NCBI RefSeq assembly: GCF_003234365.2
Contig: NZ_CP126260.1
Location: forward strand, 1,922,001 to 1,986,000
DNA length: 64,000 bases
Direction of reading: 5' to 3'
Source of the DNA: Curtobacterium sp. MCJR17_020
GTDB lineage: Bacteria; Actinomycetota; Actinomycetes; Actinomycetales; Microbacteriaceae
In this document: in pieces, positions 9,401-17,023 of the stretch
How positions within the stretch are numbered: the stretch's first letter is position 1
Layout of the letters: every line of letters starts with the position of its first letter
Notes under the pieces: generated by a model
The model's input: only the letters and a program-made list of their open reading frames with translations
Databases searched by the model: none
What the model was told of the DNA's origin: nothing
Made by a program: the position numbers and the translations under genes

Positions 9401-9783
9401 ACCGCGGCCGCGCCCCAGGTGGTCTGGTCGTCGCCGCGCAGGTTCACGTCGCGCAGGGCGCCGGACTCGGGGTCGCGGCGGGTGTCGACCTTGCCGCGCA
9501 GGTACGTGAGCAGGTTGCGCTGGTCGGCGCTGCGGGCACGACCGGTCGTGGCGTCGTTCGAGGCGCCGTTGAACGGCACGTCGGACGGCATCATCACGGC
9601 CAGGTACGCATCCATGAGCGTGGACTTGCCGGTGCCGGACGCGCCGGAGATGAGCGTCGCGGTGCCGGACAGCTCGACCTGGCGGTGACCGTGGAACCCG
9701 CCCCAGTTGACGACCTGCATCGACTCGGCGCGCCACTGCGCGACCGTGTCGAAGAGCGCCGGGATCTCGAACGTGTCGGTCAC
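6418..9783 (-). CDS. SMC-like ATPase, MksF/MukB-like (JetC-type)
   Basis: A 1121-residue ATPase of the SbcC/MukB-like superfamily. Walker A (GASGTGKS) is at about 47-54. Long alternating coiled-coil arms (many ERLTRERDAV-type heptads) fill roughly 260-880. The ABC signature is SLGDKSGGETQ, and Walker B (PVFLDEAFIKAD) lies near the C-terminus. It is the third gene of an operon and overlaps the DUF4194 gene by four bases. The trio DUF3375-DUF4194-ATPase is the MksBEF / Wadjet type I JetABC core, which extrudes DNA loops and, with JetD, cleaves small plasmids. No JetD (DUF3322/DUF2220) follows; a tandem repeat does. Confidence 0.88.
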   Translation of the reverse strand: MTDTFEIPALFDTVAQWRAESMQVVNWGGFHGHRQVELSGTATLISGASGTGKSTLMDAYLAVMMPSDVPFNGASNDATTGRARSADQRNLLTYLRGKVDTRRDPESGALRDVNLRGDDQTTWGAAAVTFRNDDERRFTVLRAYIVPKRARGVGDIQMTMATVDDTFDLRRLEEFVPTRFHHLELTGRVPGLVIRDTYQELAYTLQTRLGIGDSGGGNRAMRLLARIQAGQHLPTVDALYKSLVLETPGTYEAADRALAHFSALDEAYEAMDTEERKVRILSPITDLHDEIERSKAAAEALDGIATGAEVSPFAHWTASRKRDLLDAEVDRNGRERTASRAEVAAAEARHAAVEIELRDAEARLRDQGGNALAQLEDRIERLTRERDAVVRTRATFDERTAVLGTSVATEADFTAAQRSSHEFLGSYAASRSSLDDRRDALTREEYPLLDRERSLRQERQSLEHRQGAMPLPMHEARLAMARAAGIDPADLPFVAELLDVQPGEERWRTAIESVLAPVARTLLVDQDRLGAFSEAIDALRLPVRVQFEGVPTGPHLDLDGDPAMVSGKLAIKHSPFSTWVRERIESDRTDARCVTDASELGGGGRRVTESGQLRDGRRGAHGDRRQANVIGFTNEARVAAVEQELASIAQDLATLEARRTDVAQDLTALDVLRAAHQHVVDVTWDAIDVEGVETSLARLDEERQALLAADDGLRTLRASVARLRKSLDETADRRSAARLAVQRLEERHAVLVDGQDAAAEILSRFDDTPESLPDDEQSRLLAETFAEVGAPDGVDGFDDATRRLRRRLEERLSQALDGAAAASTSLTLTFQRYQDAWPDPNLGTGVASFPDYHAILDQIVATGLHARRTEWRRRLSQWSGEDLVPLAGAFDRAVVEIEERLEPVNEILRDLPFGANRDRLKIQIRRVTREDVTAFRRELRALSASVDSELTDDVLETRFRRLRRFMAVIRPDPDAARGRTTQRDAVLDVRRHMEITAVRYDTSGGDLGVYSSLGDKSGGETQELVAFIVGAALRYQLGDETRPRPRFAPVFLDEAFIKADSEFAGRAVTAWLRLGFQLVVSAPLDKVTALEPSMERLLSMRKHPETGHSSITEIARVPADA

Positions 9784-10559
9784 GCTTCCGTCTCGCCTTC
9801 GTCGTCGGTGTCGGTGTCGTCAGTCGGGAGGCCCGGGTCGGCTCCGTCGGTCGGCTCGCCGCCCGGGGCGGTCGCCACTTCCTGCGCGGTGGTGGTCCGC
9901 AACCAGGTGTCCAGTTCCAGCAGGCGCTCCAGGGGGAGCAGCACCTCGACGACGCTCGCCACCCGGAAGCGGTCCGGGTCGGACGTGCGGATCAGGATGC
10001 GCGCGGTGACGAGACGCTCGACGGCCTTCGCCACACGGCCCTCGTCACGGGTGCGGTCGGTCGCGGTGGCCGGTCGGAACCCGGCGACGTGCCCGAGGAT
10101 CTCGGAGCGGTCGACGACGACCTGGTCCGGCCCCGGTCGGGCATCGGCTCGCAGCCGCATCCGCAGGTAGACGAGGACGATCGTCTCCTCGCGGGTGTAC
10201 GGCAGGTCGCGCAGCAGCGTGGGGAACGTGCGGCGCTGGCTCTCCGAGCGGGCCTGGCGCTTCCACGCGACCTCGCGGTCACGGTCGACGTGCAGCTCGA
10301 GGAACAGGTCGTTGAGACGCGACCGCAGCTGGTACTCGGCGTCGAGGACGGCACGCCACTCGTCGGGGTGCGTGCGGGAGCTGAGGTACGAGTGCCGGAG
10401 CAGCGCCACCAGGGCGCGGCGCTGGTGCTCGTCGAGCCGGCCCTCGTCGCCCTCGAAGAGAGCGAAGCTGGACTCGTCGCGTTCGTCGTCCTGCAGGACC
10501 GTTGCGGGGTCGTCGTACGGGACGGTCTCGTCGACCGGTGCCGGCGTCGTGTCGCTCAC
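9780..10559 (-). CDS. DUF4194 protein, MksE-like (JetB-type)
   Basis: A 259-residue winged-helix protein of the DUF4194/MukE-like family. It bridges the kleisin-like subunit and the SMC ATPase heads. The conserved core SSRTHPDEWRAVLDAEYQLR through LVYLRMRLRADA and the C-terminal winged helix (RVAKAVERLVTARIL) are recognisable. Acidic tails lie at both ends, especially the C-terminal Asp/Thr/Glu run. Four-base overlaps with both neighbours indicate strict translational coupling and a fixed subunit ratio. Confidence 0.85.
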   Translation of the reverse strand: MSDTTPAPVDETVPYDDPATVLQDDERDESSFALFEGDEGRLDEHQRRALVALLRHSYLSSRTHPDEWRAVLDAEYQLRSRLNDLFLELHVDRDREVAWKRQARSESQRRTFPTLLRDLPYTREETIVLVYLRMRLRADARPGPDQVVVDRSEILGHVAGFRPATATDRTRDEGRVAKAVERLVTARILIRTSDPDRFRVASVVEVLLPLERLLELDTWLRTTTAQEVATAPGGEPTDGADPGLPTDDTDTDDEGETEA

Positions 10560-12091
10560 CGTGCCTCCTGTGCGTTCTGTGTGTCGTCGTGGGGTTCGCC
10601 GGCCGGCGCGTGCTCGGCAGCGAGCGCAGCGGTGGGCATGTGGAAGGTGACCGGGCTGCCGTCCGGACGCACTGTCCGGTGTTCGGCGACGTGCGCGGCG
10701 GACTCGAAGTCGTCGCGTCCGGTGAGCAGGTGGGCGAGGCCGAAGAGCTCGACCGGTCGACGCTGTTCGGGCGGCAGCCCGTGGAACGCGTCGACGCTCG
10801 AGTCGGCCTCGGCGAACCGGAGTGCGGCGCGCAGCTCCGTCAGGAGCGGACCGCCGTGCTTGCGGAGCATCTCGACGTCGAGGTCCTCGAAGACGTCGTC
10901 GTCGGGTTCCTCGATGGGCGGCGGCACCGACTCGGCGTCCGGGTCGTAGAAGCGCTCGCGCAGGGTGCCGACCTCGGCCGATGCCGGCAGCAGCGGGAGC
11001 GGGATGCGGTCGCGCGCCCCGCCCTGGTCCATCAGCGTCGCCAGGCCGCGGTTGATCGAACGGATGACGGCGTCGAGTTCGCGGTCGCGGACCACGTCGT
11101 GGGCGACGATCTGGTCGCGGAGCGTGGCGGTGAGCTGGCGGCGCTGGGCGAGGACGTCCTCGATGCCCTGGCGGAGGATCGTCACCGTGTTGCGGAACGC
11201 GCGACGCTCACCGGCGCCGAGGCCCTCGGCGAAGGGGTGGGACAGGATCGTCGCGATGTCGTCGCGCAGGCGGAGCAGCAGGGCGTCGTCGCGCAGGAGC
11301 TCGAAGGCACCCTCGAACGCGCGGCCCTCGGGCGTCGCCTGCATCAGGTTGTCGGTGCGCGCGAGGTAGTCGTCGAGGATCTCGCCGATCGGGCGGACCT
11401 CTTGCCGGAAGTCCTCGACGATCGAGCGGTGCATCGTCGCGACGGCCTCTTCGACACGCTTGAAGTCGCTCGGGAGCTGCCGGATCAGGTCGGAGATGTT
11501 CGTGTACCCGTCGCGCATCCGGTCGTCCTCGACCGTGACGACGTCGTCGCCGTGCTCGAGGCGTTCACGCTCGGCCTGCAGTTCGGCGATCTGGGCGTCG
11601 ATGCGGCGGATCTGCACGTCGGGGTCCGGCTCGGCGCGGGCGGCCCAGCGGTGCACGGCGTCGACGATCATCGCCAGCCGGCTCTCGCTGATCAGGGCGC
11701 GGTCGGCCGACAGGGCGTCGACGAGGCTCAGGGCCTCGAGCGCGTGACTGGTCAGCGAGTACTGCTCGTCGCCGTCGGGGGAGTTCGAGCGGACCAGCCA
11801 CTGGGCCGCCACCCACTCACGGCAGAGGGCACGGCCGTTCGGTCGGGGGTCCTGCTCGCTCTGCTCGTGCTGTTCGCTCGCGGGCACGCGTGCACCCGAT
11901 GCCTGCAGGCGGGCGACGTGCTCCTCGACCTGCAGGTGCATGCGGTCGGCGGGGACGTACTGGACGTCGCGGTCGAACACCGTGCGGAACACGGCGAGGA
12001 CCGTCGCGCTCGTCGGGCGGGACATGAGGCGCAGGGTCGGACGGTCGAGGACCGCTCGGACCCGGGCGAACTCGAGGTCGACGTCGGTCAT
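10556..12091 (-). CDS. DUF3375 protein, MksB/kleisin-like (JetA-type)
   Basis: A 511-residue DUF3375 protein, the kleisin-like (MukF-type) subunit of Mks/Wadjet complexes. The start at 12091 (MTDVDLEFARVRAVLDRPTL) follows an AAGGGG ribosome site. The N-terminal helical domain includes the ADRMHLQVEEHVARL and CREWVAAQWLVR segments. A helical middle (DLIRQLPSDFKRVEEAV, FRQEVRPIGEILDDYL) is typical of the family. First gene of jetABC; the tRNA-Val terminator lies about 60 bases upstream, so the operon promoter must sit within 12,092-12,190 or use read-through. Confidence 0.87.
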   Translation of the reverse strand: MTDVDLEFARVRAVLDRPTLRLMSRPTSATVLAVFRTVFDRDVQYVPADRMHLQVEEHVARLQASGARVPASEQHEQSEQDPRPNGRALCREWVAAQWLVRSNSPDGDEQYSLTSHALEALSLVDALSADRALISESRLAMIVDAVHRWAARAEPDPDVQIRRIDAQIAELQAERERLEHGDDVVTVEDDRMRDGYTNISDLIRQLPSDFKRVEEAVATMHRSIVEDFRQEVRPIGEILDDYLARTDNLMQATPEGRAFEGAFELLRDDALLLRLRDDIATILSHPFAEGLGAGERRAFRNTVTILRQGIEDVLAQRRQLTATLRDQIVAHDVVRDRELDAVIRSINRGLATLMDQGGARDRIPLPLLPASAEVGTLRERFYDPDAESVPPPIEEPDDDVFEDLDVEMLRKHGGPLLTELRAALRFAEADSSVDAFHGLPPEQRRPVELFGLAHLLTGRDDFESAAHVAEHRTVRPDGSPVTFHMPTAALAAEHAPAGEPHDDTQNAQEAR

Positions 12092-12153
12092 GCGCCCCTT
12101 CGTCCGATCGTGCTGGTGGTGTGGCCCGCGTGCTGCGGCCCGGTGAGATGACA

Positions 12154-12181
12154 AGAGCCCGACGCTGCTGCGTCGGGCTCT
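12154..12181 (-). terminator. Terminator of tRNA-Val(CAC)
   Basis: An 11-bp perfect stem (12154-12164 and 12171-12181) with a 6-base loop, just downstream of the minus-strand tRNA. On that strand it is followed by TTGTCATC. Confidence 0.75.
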
Positions 12182-12191
12182 GTCTCAAGGG

Positions 12192-12264
12192 TGGGCGATA
12201 CCAGACTCGAACTGATGACCTCTTCGGTGTGAACGAAGCGCGCTACCAACTGCGCCAATCGCCC
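12192..12264 (-). tRNA. tRNA-Val (anticodon CAC)
   Basis: A 73-base cloverleaf. The acceptor GGGCGAT pairs with ATCGCCC and is followed by discriminator A. The anticodon stem CTTCG/CGAAG encloses loop TTCACAC, giving CAC. The T-arm has TTCGAGT. No CCA is encoded. Confidence 0.95.
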
Positions 12265-12414
12265 CCTGCACTGTTCGTGCGAGTCGATAGTAGCGGAAGT
12301 CCGGCGGTGCACCGAACACAGTGCGCTGCCCGGGTGTGGCGCGCTGCTGACGAGGGTGCCCGAACCGGCCGGATCCGCATGAACTCGGGGGACACGCCCG
12401 GTGAACGGGAAGGA

Positions 12415-12444
12415 TTTTGGCGGATGCCCCTGGGTTCGTATAGA
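12415..12444 (+). promoter_or_regulatory. Likely promoter of the tRNA-Gly/Cys/Val group
   Basis: A TATAGA -10 (12439-12444) lies about 36 bases before tRNA-Gly. A weak -35 (TTTTGG, 12415-12420, or TTGGCG two bases on) sits 16-18 bases upstream. Judged by eye only. Confidence 0.45.
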
Positions 12445-12479
12445 GTTTACGTCGTCGCCGCGACAGCGGAAAGACAAAT

Positions 12480-12551
12480 GCGGATGTGGCGCAGTGGTAG
12501 CGCATCACCTTGCCAAGGTGAGGGTCGCGAGTTCGAATCTCGTCATCCGCT
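12480..12551 (+). tRNA. tRNA-Gly (anticodon GCC)
   Basis: The acceptor GCGGATG/CATCCGC, anticodon stem TCACC/GGTGA and loop TTGCCAA give anticodon GCC. The T-loop is TTCGAAT. An identical gene occurs at 60443-60514. Confidence 0.96.
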
Positions 12552-12633
12552 CGAGTGTGGGGCTTCTCGAAGCCCTGCGACTCACCAGAGGGTATCCCAC
12601 CGTTCGGGTACTCACGGAGACGTGAACCTCGAT

Positions 12634-12704
12634 GGTGGGGTGGCCGAGAGGCTAGGCAGCGGCCTGCAAAGCCGTCCACGCGGGTTCGAATCCCGTCCCC
12701 ACCT
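12634..12704 (+). tRNA. tRNA-Cys (anticodon GCA)
   Basis: The acceptor GGTGGGG/CCCCACC, anticodon loop CTGCAAA (anticodon GCA), and T-arm GCGGGTTCGAATCCCGT fold cleanly. The discriminator is T (U), as expected for Cys. Confidence 0.95.
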
Positions 12705-12755
12705 CCAGCAACACCCTCCAGATCCTGTGCGAACTCCGGTTCAGACAGGGAATCT

Positions 12756-12827
12756 GGGCGATTGGCGCAGCGGTAGCGCGCTTCCCTGACACGGAAGAGG
12801 TCACTGGTTCGATCCCAGTATCGCCCA
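12756..12827 (+). tRNA. tRNA-Val (anticodon GAC)
   Basis: The acceptor GGGCGAT/ATCGCCC, anticodon stem CTTCC/GGAAG with loop CTGACAC (anticodon GAC), T-loop TTCGATC and discriminator A support this call. Together with the minus-strand Val-CAC gene it covers two valine codon classes. Confidence 0.96.
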
Positions 12828-12833
12828 CAGCAG

Positions 12834-12869
12834 GAGCCCCGGAAGGACCGTCAGGTCCGGCCGGGGCTC
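12834..12869 (+). terminator. Terminator after the tRNA group
   Basis: Outer stem GAGCCCCGG (12834-12842) pairs with CCGGGGCTC (12861-12869); an inner GGACC/GGTCC stem closes a 4-base loop. It directly follows tRNA-Val. Confidence 0.8.
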
Positions 12870-12942
12870 TCGTCGTCCCCAGCGATGTTCGGCCGACAAT
12901 CACTGTGGCGCTCGGGCCGGTCACCTCCGGGCTGTGGTTCGA

Positions 12943-13287
12943 TCATCGGCGAAGCCAAGGCGTGCCGGCATCCCACTCATCGACCGCGCACGCCTGTGCG
13001 AGCCGATCTCGCGCGCTGCGAGGCCGGCTGGCTGGCCGGGTGACCATGGCGCGATCGTGTCGGCTTGGAAACTCCTTCGCGGTGATCAGTGTGCGCTCGG
13101 GCAGTGAATCCGCGCACTGTGCGCACCGTGACCGCTGGTCGGCCGGAAGGTGACTACGCGCCACTTGCTGCTCCCACATCGTGCCCCAGTCCTGGTGGTG
13201 AGCGCGCAGGATGCGACGAGCTACCGAGGCGTTCCACAGCACGTACCTGCGAATCGTCGTTGCTCCTTCCCGGACCCGCGCGAACAC
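12943..13287 (-). CDS. Uncertain hypothetical protein (114 aa)
   Basis: An open frame with a Cys-X2-Cys (CAQC) and Trp-containing segments (DWGTMWEQQ, DEWDAGTPW) but no clear ribosome site. It may be a small DNA- or metal-binding protein, or a chance or remnant frame. The stretch from the tRNA terminator to the next MFS gene (about 12,870-13,306) holds nothing else I can support. Confidence 0.28.
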   Translation of the reverse strand: MFARVREGATTIRRYVLWNASVARRILRAHHQDWGTMWEQQVARSHLPADQRSRCAQCADSLPERTLITAKEFPSRHDRAMVTRPASRPRSARDRLAQACAVDEWDAGTPWLRR

Positions 13288-13306
13288 GATCTCGGCAGCC
13301 AGTGGC

Positions 13307-14470
13307 TCACTGCGACTTCGTTCTGCGCTCGATGTGTCGAACAGAAAGCGCCCCTGCGATCGCGACTACCGCGGTGGCGATGATCGCTGCACCAGCGACG
13401 CCACCCGATCTCTCGACGACGAGCCCCGCGGCACTCGTTCCGAGCGCAGCGCCCCCGACAGCAGCCACGACGACGAGGCCGTACGCGCTGGCGATCAAGC
13501 GCGGCGGCACAACGACGTCGAGGGCGGTGGTCAGGATGATCGCCACTGGACTCGACATCCACCCGACCACGAACACCATGGCGGCCAGGAGAACAACCCG
13601 GTCGCCGACGATCACCAACGTCGCGTATCCGCTGGCGGTGAGCGCCAGGGCGGTGAGGAGTCGCGCCCGCCGAATGTCCGGAACCGGTCGCGCACCATAG
13701 AGCAGCGCACCAGCCGCTTCCCCGATCGCCAGGCCCGCCAAGACCGGTCCTGCCAGTCCCTCCCTCCCGGCCGCATCCGCGACTGCCGGCACGATCACCG
13801 TCAACGACCCCGTTTCCACGCTCACGAGAGCACCGATCGCGAGGATTCGAGCGAATGTCGCCACACCAGCCAGCGGAAGTGGCAAAGAGGCGGGCAACGG
13901 AGATTCGGTCCTGCCCATCGTCACTGCCAGCAGGAATCCTGCGGCCGCGATGACCGCGGCGATGACCAAGAAGGTCAGGCGCCAAGGTGCCGAGATCACC
14001 AGCAGGCCTGCCAGCGTCGGCCCCATCGCGAGTCCCGCTTGGAACGCGACTGAGAGCAGCGCGTAGGCACCGGATCGTTCCGCAGGCTCGGAGAAGGAGC
14101 GCGGGATCGATGCGCGAAGGGCTGCAGCCAGAGCCGGGAACGACACCCCGGCCCCAGCAAGGAGGAGCGACCGCGTTGTCGACGACGGGGATGCGACCAC
14201 CAAGAGCATGAAGCAGCAGCTGACACCCGCGCCGATGCTCACCACCCAGCGCGCAGGGACGCGAGACATCAACGCCCCCTGAACCGGCACGCCCACGGCA
14301 TTCGCCAACCCGAATGCGCCAGCAGCGGCCGCCCGACAGGCAAGGGAATCGCCGGAAGACAAGATCAGCGACAGTGGAACCATCCCGAGAGCCACGGCCG
14401 ATAGCGCAACCGCTCCGACACCGATCGCAAAAGAACGGTGAGCGAGCAGGCGTCGGTAGACGACGGTCAT
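13307..14470 (-). CDS. MFS transporter (12-TM type)
   Basis: A 387-residue MFS protein with about 12 hydrophobic helices and no large loops. The start at ATG 14470 follows GGAGCTCCC. The frame stays open further upstream, but that part is hydrophilic and not conserved. Motif-like positions are RLLAHRSFAIGVGAV at the start and the TM4-5 repeat GVSFPALAAALRASIPR. The likely role is drug or metabolite export, judged from family alone. It lies just past the tRNA cluster, the first gene of the accessory stretch. Confidence 0.8.
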   Translation of the reverse strand: MTVVYRRLLAHRSFAIGVGAVALSAVALGMVPLSLILSSGDSLACRAAAAGAFGLANAVGVPVQGALMSRVPARWVVSIGAGVSCCFMLLVVASPSSTTRSLLLAGAGVSFPALAAALRASIPRSFSEPAERSGAYALLSVAFQAGLAMGPTLAGLLVISAPWRLTFLVIAAVIAAAGFLLAVTMGRTESPLPASLPLPLAGVATFARILAIGALVSVETGSLTVIVPAVADAAGREGLAGPVLAGLAIGEAAGALLYGARPVPDIRRARLLTALALTASGYATLVIVGDRVVLLAAMVFVVGWMSSPVAIILTTALDVVVPPRLIASAYGLVVVAAVGGAALGTSAAGLVVERSGGVAGAAIIATAVVAIAGALSVRHIERRTKSQ

Positions 14471-15365
14471 GGGAGCTCCACAAATGGAGCCCACCCACCC
14501 GGGAGGCACGCTCCCCACGCATCGGCGCAGTCGCCGACTGTGCAGATCGTACACACACAGAGCCAACCATGTCGACGCCGTGACATCTGATCGGCTGTCG
14601 CCGGTTCCTTCGCATGCGCCGCCAGCAGCGCATGCAGGAACGCGACCGTCCCCTTCTCTCCGATCAACGGAACCACCGCAGCCGATGCGATGCAATCCCA
14701 CGTTCGAGACACCCGATGCCAGCCCGGCAGCCGATCCGCTACCGGAGCCGGCTGGTACAGGTCGTGAACGAGCCGCCGAGGCCGAAGGCTCGGTTACAGG
14801 TGCTGTCTTGATGGTGTGCGGAATGACCCAGACATTCCGCACACCTTCGCCGGCCCGCTGTCGTGAGTACAGATCGTGGGGCAGCGATGCGTCCTGCTCC
14901 CGCCGTGCTCGCGGGCTCCACGATCGCAACGACGGCACGGTCGGCGCGCGGGATCTCCGGAGCCCTGTCCGACGTCACTCTGGACCGCGTCATGGGCAAA
15001 GGCTCGCCTCTGGGGCGCTCGCCGCGGACCTGCTCGGGGGCCTCGAGGTGTTCCACCACGAGGCCCCTCGGCGAAGCCGTCGATTCCGCGGAGACCGCGA
15101 CCCGAGACCACTTCGAACGCGCATCCGCGTTCGCAACGCTCTTCCGTGCCCGGTTGCGATTCCGCGGCGGTCGGGGCGAGTTCGTCGACGCCGGCCACGG
15201 CCTCACCGCTCACCCCTACACGTCCGGCGCTGCAGAACGGTTCCCCTCCTGAGACTTCCCGATCGCTCTGCAGCCTGCGGGTATGCCCGTACCGCCGCGG
15301 ATTCACCGGACCAGCCCACGTCAGACCGCATCGCGGTCGACGAGCAACTGGACCCTCGGAGGTCT
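14471..15365. other. 895-bp region with no supported gene
   Basis: Frames on both strands are open by GC bias, but none has a ribosome site plus a recognisable protein. The region lies between the MFS gene and a TetR gene and may be remnant DNA. The one clear structure is the inverted repeat at 14813-14845. Confidence 0.5.
14813..14845. repeat. Perfect 13-bp inverted repeat
   Basis: GGTGTGCGGAATG (14813-14825) and its exact complement (14833-14845) are separated by 7 bases. It could be a terminator for an erased gene, a transposon end or a protein-binding site; there is no adjacent T-tract. Confidence 0.6.
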
Positions 15366-15989
15366 TCAGGCGCCGACGTGGTTCTGGATGAAGATCTCGA
15401 GCGACGCCCGGAGCGGGGCGAGTTCGACGTCGGTGGTGATGGTCGTTTGATCGGGGACCTCGTCGCGCAGTTCCTCCAGTCCGAACAGCGCGCGCGTGAA
15501 CCAAGGCTGGACGGCGCTGGTCAGTGCCTGATCGGCGAGCAGTGTCATCGTCGCGCCGTCCAACGCGAATCGCTCCTCGAGGAACGCGCACAAGCGTGCG
15601 TGTGCCTTGCCGAAGAACGCTTCGTAAAGTCCCGACGATGCCTCGGGGAGCCGTTCTGCCTCGGCGATGCCGAGTCGGCAGGTCCGCAAGATGGGCGCCC
15701 AGGTGAGCATCTGCGCGAATCGTCCACAGAAGAGGACTGCCGCTTCCGTAGGGTCGTCGGCGTAGCGCTCTGGGGTCTTCATCCGCCCGTCGAAGAGTTC
15801 CTGAATGCGTCCGATCACGGCGACGAAGAGTACGTCCTTCGTTTCGAAGTGTGCGTACAGGGACCGTTTCGAGGTCTGAGCCCTCTGGGCGACGAGGTCC
15901 ATGGACGTGCGGTCGAACCCGAGCTCGAGGAAGACGTTCTTGGCCTCGGCGAGGATGTGCTCGCGAAGCTCGTTACCGCGGCGCGCCAT
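15366..15989 (-). CDS. TetR/AcrR family regulator
   Basis: A 207-residue repressor with an N-terminal HTH (FDRTSMDLVAQRAQTSKRSLYAHFETKDVLF, about residues 24-55) and a C-terminal ligand/dimer domain. The start at ATG 15989 is preceded by GGAAGG. It is divergent from the NAD(P)H-binding gene at 16055 across a 65-base gap. A 13-bp palindrome there is the probable operator for both directions. It most likely controls that gene and the following MFS exporter, in the usual one-component detoxification arrangement. Confidence 0.88.
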   Translation of the reverse strand: MARRGNELREHILAEAKNVFLELGFDRTSMDLVAQRAQTSKRSLYAHFETKDVLFVAVIGRIQELFDGRMKTPERYADDPTEAAVLFCGRFAQMLTWAPILRTCRLGIAEAERLPEASSGLYEAFFGKAHARLCAFLEERFALDGATMTLLADQALTSAVQPWFTRALFGLEELRDEVPDQTTITTDVELAPLRASLEIFIQNHVGA

Positions 15990-16018
15990 GTGTTGCCTTC
16001 CATTGAAGTAAACGGTAC

Positions 16019-16031
16019 AGTAGAGTCTACT
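16019..16031. promoter_or_regulatory. Putative TetR operator
   Basis: AGTAGA-G-TCTACT, a perfect palindrome with a one-base centre, lies between the divergent TetR and NmrA-like genes, close to the latter's start. Confidence 0.55.
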
Positions 16032-16054
16032 TAGTGAACGAGGAGTATCCACCC

Positions 16055-16933
16055 ATGATCGTCGTAACCGCCCCAACAGGCCTCATCGGAAGTCAAGTTC
16101 TCGCCGGGCTCTTGGAAGGAGACGAGCCCGTTCGTGTGATCGTGCGCGACGCCAGCCGGCTTTCGGCCGAGCTGCGCGACAGGGTCGAGGTCATCGAGGG
16201 CTCGCACCGCGACGCCGCCGTGGTCGACAGGGCTTTTGCGGGTGCTGACTCGGTGTTCTGGCTCGTGCCAGCGGACGAACGAGCCCTGAGCGTCTACCAA
16301 GCCTACGTCGGCTTCAGCATCCCCGCCGCCGACGCGATCGTCCGCCATGGCGTCAAGCGTGTGGTCACGGTCTCCGCCCTCGGACGCGGCACGCAGATCT
16401 ACGCCGGCTACGCCTCCGCGTCGAACGCGATGGAGGACCTGATCGCGAGCACCGGCGTCCACCTCCGTGCACTCGTCATGCCCTCGTTCGTGGACAACCT
16501 GATCTGGCAGGTCGGCGCGATGAAGAACGCCGGCGCGTTCTTCTCCCCGATCGGCGGTGACCTCAAGCTGCCCGCCGTCGCTACCCGCGACATCGCCGCC
16601 GAGGCCACACGCCTGCTGCTGAGCCCGACCTGGACCGGCCGCGAGGACGTCCCCGTGCTTGGCCCGGAGGACCTCTCCTTCAACGACATGGCTGCGATCA
16701 TCACCGACGTGTTGGGCACCCCGATCCGATTCCAGCAGGTCCCGGCACAGCAGCAGAAGGACGGCTTCCTCGGTCGCGGCTACTCCGAGGCGATGGCGGC
16801 GGGGATGGTCGACATGGCCGTCGCAAAGGACAACGGCCTCGACAACGCGGTCGCCCGCACCCGTGAGAACACCACCCCGACGACGTTCCGTGAGTGGGTC
16901 GAGGACACGCTCAAGCCCGCCTTCACCGCCTGA
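16055..16933 (+). CDS. NmrA-like / NAD(P)H-binding protein
   Basis: A 292-residue atypical short-chain dehydrogenase of the NmrA/quinone-oxidoreductase-2 group. The nucleotide-binding loop is TAPTGLIGSQV, near residue 5. The substrate region includes VVTVSALGRG and ASNAMEDLIASTG. I chose ATG 16055 over GTG 16034 because GAGGAG (16040-16045) sits nine bases before it. It is divergent from TetR and followed by a strong hairpin before the MFS gene. It probably acts as an NAD(P)H-dependent quinone reductase or redox sensor under TetR control. Confidence 0.82.
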   Translation: MIVVTAPTGLIGSQVLAGLLEGDEPVRVIVRDASRLSAELRDRVEVIEGSHRDAAVVDRAFAGADSVFWLVPADERALSVYQAYVGFSIPAADAIVRHGVKRVVTVSALGRGTQIYAGYASASNAMEDLIASTGVHLRALVMPSFVDNLIWQVGAMKNAGAFFSPIGGDLKLPAVATRDIAAEATRLLLSPTWTGREDVPVLGPEDLSFNDMAAIITDVLGTPIRFQQVPAQQQKDGFLGRGYSEAMAAGMVDMAVAKDNGLDNAVARTRENTTPTTFREWVEDTLKPAFTA

Positions 16934-16960
16934 ACCGTCGCCGCATCCCCATCACCTCCG

Positions 16961-16998
16961 TCGGAGCTCCCCTCGCGATCACGCGACGGGAGCTCCGA
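16961..16998 (+). terminator. Strong hairpin terminator
   Basis: Outer arms TCGGAGCTCCC (16961-16971) and GGGAGCTCCGA (16988-16998), with inner TCGCG/CGCGA around ATCA; one mismatch overall. It separates the NmrA-like gene from the MFS gene. Confidence 0.72.
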
Positions 16999-17023
16999 CC
17001 CGTCCCGCATGCCTGGAGCGCTT

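Noticed and set aside
6331..10170. Long plus-strand frame opposite the SMC-like gene
   Set aside because: Antisense shadow; the minus-strand frame has Walker A, signature and Walker B motifs.
12192..12827. tRNA cluster as an att site for the following accessory region
   Set aside because: I found no integrase and no direct repeat of a tRNA 3' end within 12.9-30 kb.
14794..15591. Long minus-strand open frame overlapping the TetR gene
   Set aside because: Composition is Arg/Pro/Gly-rich as in shadow frames of GC-rich DNA, and it runs through the TetR coding region.
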